Positions 1 through 5,155 of a stretch of 5,155 bases of DNA are shown here, one piece after another. The notes beneath the pieces are model-generated. The model saw only the letters and a list, made by a program, of their open reading frames with translations, searched no databases and had not been told where the DNA came from. Numbering within the stretch: the first letter of the stretch is position 1; each line of letters starts with the position of its first letter. The DNA is from an uncultured Mollicutes bacterium (GTDB taxonomy: Bacteria > Bacillota_I > Bacilli_A > RF39 > UBA660), in assembly GCA_900543055.1 (NCBI GenBank), contig UQQI01000075.1:1-5155 (forward strand), read 5' to 3'. The translations under genes and the position numbers were made by a program.

Positions 1-15
1 AAGCCTTATAGGCTT
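1..15. repeat. Short perfect inverted repeat at the window edge
   Basis: Six-base arms AAGCCT (1-6) and AGGCTT (10-15) flank a three-base loop, so the transcript could form a small hairpin. No T-run follows it on the plus strand. On the minus strand the bases that would follow lie outside the window. It sits just beyond the kinase terminator, so it may be the stem of a second, tandem terminator or the end of an element belonging to the gene to the left. Neither can be decided from here. Confidence 0.35.
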
Positions 16-20
16 CAGAG

Positions 21-50
21 AAAAACCACCCTTTTTAAGGGTGGATTTTT
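21..50 (-). terminator. Rho-independent terminator of the two-component operon, probably bidirectional
   Basis: Perfect eight-base arms CCACCCTT (26-33) and AAGGGTGG (37-44) enclose a three-base loop. Read on the minus strand, the stem is followed by five T (25 to 21), a classic intrinsic terminator for the response regulator-kinase operon. Read on the plus strand, the same stem is followed by A and then five T (46-50), so it could also stop transcription arriving from the left. The kinase stop codon (complement of 49-51) touches the outer A/T flank, leaving essentially no 3' untranslated region before the hairpin. Confidence 0.85.
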
Positions 51-1443
51 ACTTTTTATTTGGAATTATAAAATAGAAATTACTTCCATGATCTTTTTTT
101 GTTTTTACTCCATATTCATATTTATGAAGTTCAAAGATATTCTTTACTATTGATAGACCTAGTCCAGTTCCAACTAAATTTCTTTTATGTTTCTTTTTGT
201 TTTTATAATACTTATCCCAAATATATGGAATATCTTCATCTTTTATACCTTTTCCAGTATCAATTATTTCAACTAATGTTTCTTTATTATTTTGATTTAT
301 ATTAATAGTAACTTTATTGTCATCTCCTGTATAGTTAATGGCATTATTTACTAAGTTATAAATTGCTTGTTCTATTTTCTTTTTATCAGCGTTTATTATT
401 AAACTATCTATATTATGGTTAAATATAAATTTATAATTTTCTGTTTCTTGGTATAAACTATATTTTTTTAATACATCGTTAGTTAATTTTATTAAGTCAA
501 ATTCTTCTAAATTTAGTGTATCAAGATTTGTTTGCATTACAGATAGTGTTAATATATCGTTTACTAGTACTGTTAGTCTATCTGCTTCTGATATAATTGT
601 TTCCATATCACTTTTTTGTTTTTCTTTATTATCTGAGTGTAGATCCATACTCATTTCGGCATAGGCTTTAATCATTGTAAGTGGTGTCTTTAAGTCATGT
701 GAGACGTTGGCCATTAAATCTCTTCTATACTCTTCAGTCTTACTTAATTCATCTTTTGCATAATTTAGAGTTTTGGTTAAATCGTTTATTTCGGTTATCT
801 TTGCATCATTTGAAAAATCAATATCGAAGTTTCCTGTTGCGAGATTTTTTGCTTTATTATTAATTTCTTTTATTGGATTTGCGATATGATTTGAAATGAA
901 GTAGGCAAGTACATAAGATATTATTAAAATAAGTATGGTCATTACTGCTAGTTGTTTTGTAAGTAAATTAGTAATACCATCTACTGGAACAATTGATGTG
1001 TTTACAAAAGCATATCTTTCATTATCTAGTTTTAATGCATAAACTATTGTTGTATCCTGATTTCTATTAGTTAATTCATATTGTTTTTCATCTACATTAC
1101 TCCTCATAAAGTCAAATTTAAAGTAATCTGTTTTTTGTTTATTTGAAATACAACCTTTTCCAAAGTAACTAGAATGATATAACGAATCAAAATTATTATC
1201 GTCGATTTCAACACAAACACTCTTGTCCATAGCAAGAGTGTTTATTATTTCATTGAATTCATCTGTATTTTGATATTTTGAAATCTTAGATGCAACAGCT
1301 TTTACATCATTTAGTTTTTGTTCTTTATAAAAACTTTTAAAAAACAAAAATTGAAATAACCATAAGAAAGATATTATTGATATAGAAAAAATTACAAAAT
1401 ATTTTAAAATAACATTATTTAGGCTATTCTTCATTTTCCACAT
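49..1443 (-). CDS. Membrane sensor histidine kinase (HAMP-HisKA-HATPase_c)
   Basis: This is the sensor kinase of a two-component system. It autophosphorylates on histidine in response to an outside signal and passes the phosphate to the regulator encoded just upstream. Numbered from the ATG at 1443 (464 residues), the layout is as follows. Transmembrane helix 1 spans about 12-35, an extracytoplasmic sensor domain about 37-162, helix 2 about 163-184 and a HAMP linker about 185-237. HisKA starts near 240, with phosphoacceptor H249 in NVSHDLKTPL. The ATPase domain has an N-box (N363, N367), a G1 box DTGKG (395-399), an F-box-like WDKYYK and a G2 box GTGLGL (425-430). All catalytic motifs are intact and the length is normal for the class. 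The sensor domain carries two cysteines (C77, C98) and I could not assign it to a ligand. An in-frame TTG lies at 1455 but abuts the AGGAG motif with no spacer. ATG 1443 lies 12 bases after it. ATG 1434 is a further alternative. The ligand and regulon are unknown; the class call is secure. Confidence 0.93.
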   Translation of the reverse strand: MWKMKNSLNNVILKYFVIFSISIISFLWLFQFLFFKSFYKEQKLNDVKAVASKISKYQNTDEFNEIINTLAMDKSVCVEIDDNNFDSLYHSSYFGKGCISNKQKTDYFKFDFMRSNVDEKQYELTNRNQDTTIVYALKLDNERYAFVNTSIVPVDGITNLLTKQLAVMTILILIISYVLAYFISNHIANPIKEINNKAKNLATGNFDIDFSNDAKITEINDLTKTLNYAKDELSKTEEYRRDLMANVSHDLKTPLTMIKAYAEMSMDLHSDNKEKQKSDMETIISEADRLTVLVNDILTLSVMQTNLDTLNLEEFDLIKLTNDVLKKYSLYQETENYKFIFNHNIDSLIINADKKKIEQAIYNLVNNAINYTGDDNKVTININQNNKETLVEIIDTGKGIKDEDIPYIWDKYYKNKKKHKRNLVGTGLGLSIVKNIFELHKYEYGVKTKKDHGSNFYFIIPNKK

Positions 1444-2092
1444 ACTTATAACCAACTCCTCTTACTGTTATAATGTGGTTTCTATATTTTCCTAGATTGT
1501 TTCTTAACATTTTTATATGAGTATCAACAGTTCTATCATCTCCGAAAAAATCATAGCCCCATATATTAGAAAGTAATTGCTCACGTGAAATAGCAATATC
1601 TTTATTTTTAATTAAATAGGTTAGGATTTCAAACTCTTTTGGAGTGAGATTAATTATTTTATTATCTATTTTTAAAGTGTGTGCAGAATAATTAATTTCT
1701 AAAGAATCTAATTTGTATATTGTAGGCATTTGTTTGGACGTTCTACTTAAAACTGCTTTTATTCTGGCTAATAACTCTTTTGGTGAGAATGGTTTAGTTA
1801 TATAGTCGTCTATTCCAAGGTCGAAACCAGATAGTTTGTCATATTCTTCTCCACGAGCAGAAAGGACGATAGTAGGTATTCTTTTTTCGACAGGTAGTTC
1901 TTTAAGCATTGTAAATCCATCCATTTCTGGCATCATTATATCTAATACCATTAAATCATAGTCTTTGGTTTTTAAAAGTTCTAAAGCTTCTTTTCCAGAT
2001 GAAGCGTCTTCGGTTTCGTAATTACTATTAGAACAGTATTCTTTTATAACAGTTCTTATTAAATCTTCATCGTCGACTATTAATATTTTCAT
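1424..2092 (-). CDS. OmpR/PhoB-family response regulator transcription factor
   Basis: This is a DNA-binding response regulator, 222 residues, the standard length for the family. The receiver domain (about 1-117) shows the acidic pocket D7-D8 and phosphoacceptor D51 in VLDIMMPEMDG. It also has switch residue S78, aromatic switch Y97 and conserved K100 followed by P101. A short linker leads to the winged-helix domain (about 125-219), with NLTPKEFEIL at the start, the recognition-helix region RTVDTHIKMLRNNL (187-200) and the wing hairpin ITVRGVGYKYV. The ATG at 2092 is supported by AGGGAGGG six bases upstream and a -10/-35 pair before that. The gene is first in an operon with the kinase; their 20-base overlap implies translational coupling and a cognate pair. 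It resembles the many VanR/PhoB/YycF-like regulators of Bacillota, but the sequence alone does not tell which regulon it controls. Confidence 0.96.
   Translation of the reverse strand: MKILIVDDEDLIRTVIKEYCSNSNYETEDASSGKEALELLKTKDYDLMVLDIMMPEMDGFTMLKELPVEKRIPTIVLSARGEEYDKLSGFDLGIDDYITKPFSPKELLARIKAVLSRTSKQMPTIYKLDSLEINYSAHTLKIDNKIINLTPKEFEILTYLIKNKDIAISREQLLSNIWGYDFFGDDRTVDTHIKMLRNNLGKYRNHIITVRGVGYKYVENEE
1456..1460 (-). promoter_or_regulatory. Ribosome binding site of the kinase, inside the regulator gene
   Basis: AGGAG on the minus strand (1460 to 1456) is the only good Shine-Dalgarno match before the kinase. It lies inside codons for the RGVG part of the regulator's conserved C-terminal wing. 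It is 12 bases from ATG 1443 (a little long), 21 bases from ATG 1434 and directly adjacent to the in-frame TTG at 1455. This makes ATG 1443 the best start and TTG unlikely. Confidence 0.55.
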
Positions 2093-2098
2093 TGAAAT

Positions 2099-2106
2099 CC
2101 CTCCCT
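2099..2106 (-). promoter_or_regulatory. Strong ribosome binding site of the response regulator
   Basis: AGGGAGGG on the minus strand ends six bases before the ATG at 2092. This strong anti-16S match fixes the start of the regulator and contrasts with the flippase gene, which has no recognisable site. Confidence 0.85.
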
Positions 2107-2116
2107 AATTACGTAT

Positions 2117-2146
2117 ATTATACAATAAATATGAAAATTAAGTGAA
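2117..2146 (-). promoter_or_regulatory. Sigma-A-type promoter of the two-component operon
   Basis: On the minus strand there is a perfect -10 box TATAAT (2122 to 2117), preceded after an 18-base spacer by TTCACT (2146 to 2141), four of six matches to the TTGACA consensus. Transcription would begin near 2110, giving a leader of about 18 bases that contains the AGGGAGGG site. The position, downstream of the flippase stop codon and directly before the regulator, indicates that the pair can be expressed independently of the flippase. I saw no convincing direct repeats that would mark an autoregulatory box. Confidence 0.65.
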
Positions 2147-2166
2147 AAAAACATATAAAATTAGTG

Positions 2167-3453
2167 TTATTTTAAATATTTATTTAATTTTATATAAGAA
2201 TATAGTGTAGTTAGTATAATATTTATAGAAAGAGATATTACAAAAGAATAAATTCCTAGTTTGAAATTTGATAGAATTATTAAAATAATTGTTCTTGATG
2301 CAACACTTATAATAGATGCATAAAAGTTTATTTTACTTTTACCTATTGCTTCTATAGAAAAAGATATTGGAGACTGGATATATTCTAATAAGCAAATAGG
2401 AGCAAGTAGACGCGTATAATTAGCACCTTCAGTAGTTTTATAAAGAAAGTTTAAGAAGAAATTTGGGTAAACTGTCATAGGTATTGTTATTAATAAACCT
2501 AAAATTATAGTAAATGTAAGTGTTAAGTTAATTTTTTTTCTTATATATTTTTTATTTCCTTTTATATATTCTTTAGATATGACTGGGAGTAGTGCTTGAG
2601 AAATTGCTAGTGTAAAAAAAGATGGAAGTAATATTAGAGGAATTACATATCCTGATATAATTCCATATTCATGAGTTATATAGTTAATACTATAGTTTTT
2701 ACTTAAAAAAGTGATTAAAATTATTGGTTCTAAAAAATAGGCAATACTTCCTATTAATCTTGACATTGTATTAGGAATTGATATTTTTAATGTATCTTTT
2801 ATATATATTTTATTTGGATGGAAATCTTTTCTTTTTAGTGTTATGTTTTTTGGTAAAAAGAATATTAAAATAATTGTTGATGTTACTTCACTTATTATAT
2901 TAGAAAGTATTATAAAACATACTGCATACTTTAGACCAAATTTTAAAAAGTAAGGTATTCCTATAATCATTAAAAGTAGTCTTACAATATCTTCTACAAT
3001 ATTACTTATAACATGAGGAGTCATTTTTTCTTTACCAAAAAAGTAACTTCTACAAATAGCTGATATTGTTGTGAAAGGTATTACTAATGACATAGATAAT
3101 ATACTTATGTATAAATCTTTATTTTTTAAAAGTGTTGTACTTATATATTTTGATGTTAATATGACAATAGTAATTAAAGTAATATTTACAATAAATAGAA
3201 TTGGTAGAGTTGAGAAGAAAAGATTTTTATTATTCCTTGTATCTTCTGATATTAATTTAGAAAGAGCGATTGGTATTGAAAATGTTCCTATATTTATTAA
3301 AAGAGAAAAAGTTGGGAGTATTAACATGTACATAGCAAGACCTTTTGTTCCAATTAATCTTGACATAGTAATTTTAATTATAAGACCTAAGATTTTTGTT
3401 ATTAAGCCACCTATTAAGAGAATAATTGTAGATTTAATAAATTTTTCTTTCAT
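2167..3453 (-). CDS. MOP-superfamily flippase, SpoVB/MurJ/Wzx-like polysaccharide exporter
   Basis: This is a polytopic membrane protein of 428 residues with about 12 hydrophobic helices by eye (about 8-30, 41-66, 82-104, 115-138, 155-170, 174-200, 225-250, 262-290, 310-335, 346-366, 376-396, 400-422). The N-terminal region with SRLIGTKGLAMYMLILPTF (31-49) and SIPIALSKLISE (59-70) matches the hallmark of SpoVB-type members: an IGxxGL-Y segment, then a GxP-x-AISK-E-like segment. Family members flip lipid-linked sugar intermediates (lipid II or other undecaprenyl-linked saccharides) across the cytoplasmic membrane. The length is shorter than SpoVB or the Bacillus MurJ (over 500 residues, 14 helices) and nearer to the shorter YkvU-like paralogues, so the exact substrate is open. 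No tryptophan occurs. It starts at ATG 3453, where no Shine-Dalgarno sequence is visible, and an in-frame stop lies seven codons upstream, so a longer ATG start is excluded. It is transcribed divergently from the acidic membrane protein. A 74-base gap with its own promoter separates it from the regulator. Confidence 0.85.
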   Translation of the reverse strand: MKEKFIKSTIILLIGGLITKILGLIIKITMSRLIGTKGLAMYMLILPTFSLLINIGTFSIPIALSKLISEDTRNNKNLFFSTLPILFIVNITLITIVILTSKYISTTLLKNKDLYISILSMSLVIPFTTISAICRSYFFGKEKMTPHVISNIVEDIVRLLLMIIGIPYFLKFGLKYAVCFIILSNIISEVTSTIILIFFLPKNITLKRKDFHPNKIYIKDTLKISIPNTMSRLIGSIAYFLEPIILITFLSKNYSINYITHEYGIISGYVIPLILLPSFFTLAISQALLPVISKEYIKGNKKYIRKKINLTLTFTIILGLLITIPMTVYPNFFLNFLYKTTEGANYTRLLAPICLLEYIQSPISFSIEAIGKSKINFYASIISVASRTIILIILSNFKLGIYSFVISLSINIILTTLYSYIKLNKYLK

Positions 3454-3480
3454 AGTAAAATTTATGTTAAATTAGAAAAA

Positions 3481-3510
3481 ATTATATCTTTATTGTAATA
3501 TATATGCTAT
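3481..3510 (-). promoter_or_regulatory. Probable promoter of the flippase gene
   Basis: On the minus strand a perfect -10 hexamer TATAAT (3486 to 3481) lies 27 bases before the flippase ATG. The -35 region 17-18 bases further up (around 3504-3510) is a poor match to consensus. If used, the mRNA leader would be only about 20 bases and contain no Shine-Dalgarno motif. In this AT-rich sequence a single perfect -10 box can arise by chance, so the call rests mainly on its position. Confidence 0.45.
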
Positions 3511-3512
3511 AT

Positions 3513-3540
3513 TTGATTAGTAGGGTATTTACCTTATATA
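3513..3540 (+). promoter_or_regulatory. Candidate promoter of the acidic membrane protein gene
   Basis: TTGATT (3513-3518) and TATATA (3535-3540) are separated by 16 bases, an acceptable sigma-A arrangement that would give a leader of roughly 115 bases. A competing candidate nearer the gene is TTGTAC (3605-3610), 18 bases, TATGTT (3629-3634), with a leader of about 20 bases. Neither is strong, and the intergenic region is so AT-rich that both could be chance matches. Confidence 0.3.
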
Positions 3541-3611
3541 GAATTATATCGAACATAAGTAATAATTTGTAAAGAAAAAGTAAATAATTATTAATTAGTT
3601 TAATTTGTACT

Positions 3612-3642
3612 TTAAGTTAGTGTAAGTGTATGTTAAACTTAA
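3612..3642. repeat. Inverted repeat just before the ribosome binding site
   Basis: Perfect seven-base arms TTAAGTT (3612-3618) and AACTTAA (3636-3642) flank a 17-base centre. The repeat ends eight bases before the GAGGTGG site. It could be a protein-binding operator, or, if transcription starts upstream, a weak all-A/U-rich hairpin near the translation start. Low sequence complexity weakens the case. Confidence 0.35.
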
Positions 3643-3649
3643 GATAATA

Positions 3650-3656
3650 GAGGTGG
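3650..3656 (+). promoter_or_regulatory. Ribosome binding site of the acidic membrane protein
   Basis: GAGGTGG ends seven bases before the ATG at 3664, at ideal spacing. It fixes the start of the coding region and supports real, efficient translation of this unrecognised gene. Confidence 0.85.
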
Positions 3657-3663
3657 AATCAAG

Positions 3664-5094
3664 ATGAGTGATTTATTAGAGTTTTTAACATCAAAAGAAA
3701 TAATTGTTATATATATAATAGCAGGTATTGCTTGTTTTATATGTTTTATAATATATTTAGTTAAGGCTAATAGTGCTAAGTATAGAATGAAGAATAATAC
3801 TAGAGAGTTAAATAAGTTAGTTGAACAAATTCAAGAAGAAATGCCAGAAGTTAAGAATAAAAAAGAAGAAACATATCAAAAGCCAGTGTTACAAGTAATT
3901 AATAATGAAAATTATAGTAATACAAATAATGCTAGTAGTGTTAATGAACTTCTTGAGTCAACTGCTGAATTAAAACCTGTAGTTGATTCTGTTAACAAAG
4001 AGGTTGCTTTGCCAACTACTTTAGAAGAAAAAGAAGAAATAAAAGAACGTAGTATAATGGATATTATGCCAGAAGTTAATAAAGAAGAGGAAATTAGTTT
4101 TGAGTCAACTGTTTCAAATTATCAAGAAACTCCAGTTTACTCTGAACCACTAATTATTTCATCAACTAATCCAGAAAATTATGTTTCAAATGATGCTGTT
4201 TCATATCATGAACAAATTGCTATTGAAAATACTTTAGAAGAAACTAGTATAGATGATACTGTAAATGAAATAGTAAATGATGAAGTAGAAGTTAGTACAG
4301 ATGTTGTTTCAGAGATACCTGTTAGTGAAAATATTGTTGATATATCGCTAAATTCTATTAGTGAAGAAAGCAAAAATGAAGAGTTGCAATATACAAGTAT
4401 TGAACCTAGTATGGAAGATGCTAAACGTGAATTAGATAGAGTTAGGGAAGAATTAAGAAATAAAGAAAATATGCAAGATGATATGGAAAACATTGCATTA
4501 AATAATTATGAAGAAGAACAAGAAGCTAATGCTATTATAAGTCTTGAAGAATTAATTAAGAGAAGTAAAGAAATGTATGAGGCAAATGAGGCTACTCAAT
4601 ATGCAGATGAGGGTAATGAACCTATAAGTTTACAAGATTTAGAGAAAAAAGTTGGAGAAAAAGCAAGTAGTTTTGATGAACCATTTATTATTGAAAACGC
4701 TGTACCAGCAAGTGAATTACAAGAAGAAATATTAGAAGAAGAACCACAAATAATTGAGTCACAAGTAATTGAGACACCTAACGTTGTAAGACCTATTTAT
4801 GAAGCACCTAGTATTTCTCAAATGAAAAAAGATTTAGAAAGTAAGATTGATAGTTACTTAACTAAGAAAGAAATTACAAAAGATACTGTTAGTGTTAAAG
4901 AAACTGAGAGTAAGAAATTTAAGAGTAGTCCAATTATTTCACCAATATTTGGAATTGAAAAAGATGAAGAGACTATGTATCAAACTGAATTAGAACTTGA
5001 AAACACTGCAAATTATGAAAAACTTGATGAAGAAATTAAAAAGACAAATGAGTTTTTGATGACACTTAGAGAATTACAAAAGAAACTTGATTAA
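3664..5094 (+). CDS. Unrecognised membrane-anchored, acidic, largely disordered protein
   Basis: A 476-residue protein that I cannot assign to a named family. One transmembrane helix lies at about 13-33 and is followed by basic residues (K34, K39, R41, K43). By the positive-inside rule the N-terminus is outside and the long tail is in the cytoplasm. There is no cleavable signal peptide. Residues 40-60 and 249-275 look helical and coiled-coil-prone. Residues about 60-245 are Glu/Ser/Thr/Val-rich and likely disordered, with MPEV at 60-63 and again at 135-138. Residues 292-297 (ISLEEL) and 321-326 (ISLQDL) form a second repeated motif in an acidic setting. A Pro-rich motif SSPIISPIFGI occupies 421-431 after a basic patch. 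The C-terminus (about 452-476) is a predicted coiled coil. No enzymatic motif, tryptophan or extracellular domain is seen. Its architecture recalls membrane-tethered scaffolds such as ZipA or EzrA, but no sequence similarity is claimed. The frame is open throughout with a strong ribosome binding site, so it is a real gene with unknown function. Confidence 0.9.
   Translation: MSDLLEFLTSKEIIVIYIIAGIACFICFIIYLVKANSAKYRMKNNTRELNKLVEQIQEEMPEVKNKKEETYQKPVLQVINNENYSNTNNASSVNELLESTAELKPVVDSVNKEVALPTTLEEKEEIKERSIMDIMPEVNKEEEISFESTVSNYQETPVYSEPLIISSTNPENYVSNDAVSYHEQIAIENTLEETSIDDTVNEIVNDEVEVSTDVVSEIPVSENIVDISLNSISEESKNEELQYTSIEPSMEDAKRELDRVREELRNKENMQDDMENIALNNYEEEQEANAIISLEELIKRSKEMYEANEATQYADEGNEPISLQDLEKKVGEKASSFDEPFIIENAVPASELQEEILEEEPQIIESQVIETPNVVRPIYEAPSISQMKKDLESKIDSYLTKKEITKDTVSVKETESKKFKSSPIISPIFGIEKDEETMYQTELELENTANYEKLDEEIKKTNEFLMTLRELQKKLD
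3841..4079 (+). repeat. Pair of 14-base direct repeats inside the acidic protein gene
   Basis: ATGCCAGAAGTTAA occurs exactly at 3841-3854 and again at 4066-4079, both in the reading frame, encoding MPEV followed by a Lys/Asn- and Glu-rich stretch. The copies are 225 bases (75 codons) apart. This may be a short functional linear motif used twice, or the remnant of an internal duplication of the linker. Confidence 0.5.
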
Positions 5095-5155
5095 TTTCTT
5101 TTTTTTTATATATAAGGAAAGTGCGTTTAGAATTTTTTATTTTAAGGCTTTTTTT
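5095..5155 (+). other. Downstream tail of the acidic protein gene, possible incomplete terminator
   Basis: The 61 bases after the stop codon are very T-rich and contain no open frame of note. A weak, mismatched stem can be drawn between about 5122-5131 and 5139-5148, and the window then ends in a T-run (5149-5155). This could be a weak terminator at the end of the gene, but the pairing includes mismatches and the sequence is cut off, so I do not call a terminator firmly. Confidence 0.25.

Noticed and set aside
99..863. Short plus-strand open frames opposite the kinase
   Set aside because: They are antisense to intact HisKA/HATPase motifs, lack ribosome binding sites and show no recognisable protein features.
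2093..2166. Terminator between the flippase and the regulator
   Set aside because: There is a run of T on the minus strand (around 2151-2145), but no stable stem precedes it. Without a hairpin I do not call a terminator.
2093..2166. Direct-repeat regulator box upstream of the two-component operon
   Set aside because: Only A/T-rich near-repeats are visible, none at a clean 10-11 base spacing beyond what the composition would give.
3071..3475. 134-codon open frame on the plus strand opposite the flippase
   Set aside because: It lies antisense to a clearly recognisable membrane protein, has no ribosome binding site, and its composition mirrors the flippase codons. It is a shadow frame.
3504..3572. 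22-codon plus-strand frame starting with ATG in the divergent intergenic region
   Set aside because: No Shine-Dalgarno site precedes it, and it sits in low-complexity A/T-rich sequence overlapping candidate promoters.
3454..3663. Riboswitch or small RNA in the divergent intergenic region
   Set aside because: No GC-containing conserved stems or known riboswitch core motifs are visible. The region is nearly all A/T with one weak inverted repeat.
4206..4493. 95-codon Ser-rich open frame on the minus strand inside the acidic protein gene
   Set aside because: The Ser/Leu/Ile-rich product is what the complement of Glu/Asp/Ser codons gives. There is no independent start signal, and the plus-strand gene explains the region.
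49..5094. Possible Mycoplasma-type genetic code (TGA as Trp) because of the very low GC
   Set aside because: The tryptophans I traced in the kinase and regulator are all TGG, and no gene needs an in-frame TGA to stay open, so the standard bacterial code suffices.

Overview
The window is AT-rich bacterial DNA (roughly a quarter to 30% G+C by eye) with strong AGGAGG-type ribosome binding sites and consensus-like sigma-A -10 boxes. These features point to a low-GC Bacillota, such as a gut Bacilli/Erysipelotrichia/RF39-like or clostridial lineage. Every tryptophan I traced is TGG and all four stops are TAA or TAG. That fits the standard bacterial code and argues against a Mycoplasma-type code in which TGA means Trp. 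No mobile element, CRISPR array, tRNA or rRNA was seen.

Layout, minus strand read right to left: a 428-residue MOP-superfamily membrane flippase of the SpoVB/MurJ/Wzx type (2167-3453), then a 74-base gap carrying a good promoter and ribosome binding site. A two-component operon follows: an OmpR/PhoB-class response regulator (1424-2092) whose last 20 bases overlap its sensor histidine kinase (49-1443). The operon ends in a compact hairpin terminator (21-50) that starts right at the kinase stop codon and looks able to work in both directions.

Plus strand: after a 210-base divergent intergenic region lies one gene (3664-5094) for a 476-residue protein. It has an N-terminal membrane anchor followed by a very long, acidic, mostly disordered cytoplasmic tail with short repeated motifs, predicted coiled-coil stretches and a Pro/Phe/Gly linear motif near the C-terminus. 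I do not recognise its family. It is the least explained element here. Its architecture (N-out, C-in anchor plus acidic linker plus helical ends) suggests a cytoplasmic scaffold or adaptor at the membrane, in the general manner of ZipA- or EzrA-like division proteins, but that is inference from topology only.

Possible joint theme: all four genes concern the cell envelope (envelope sensing, lipid-linked precursor flipping, membrane-anchored scaffold). However, the flippase and the acidic protein are divergently transcribed and the two-component pair has its own promoter, so the sequence does not show that they form one system.
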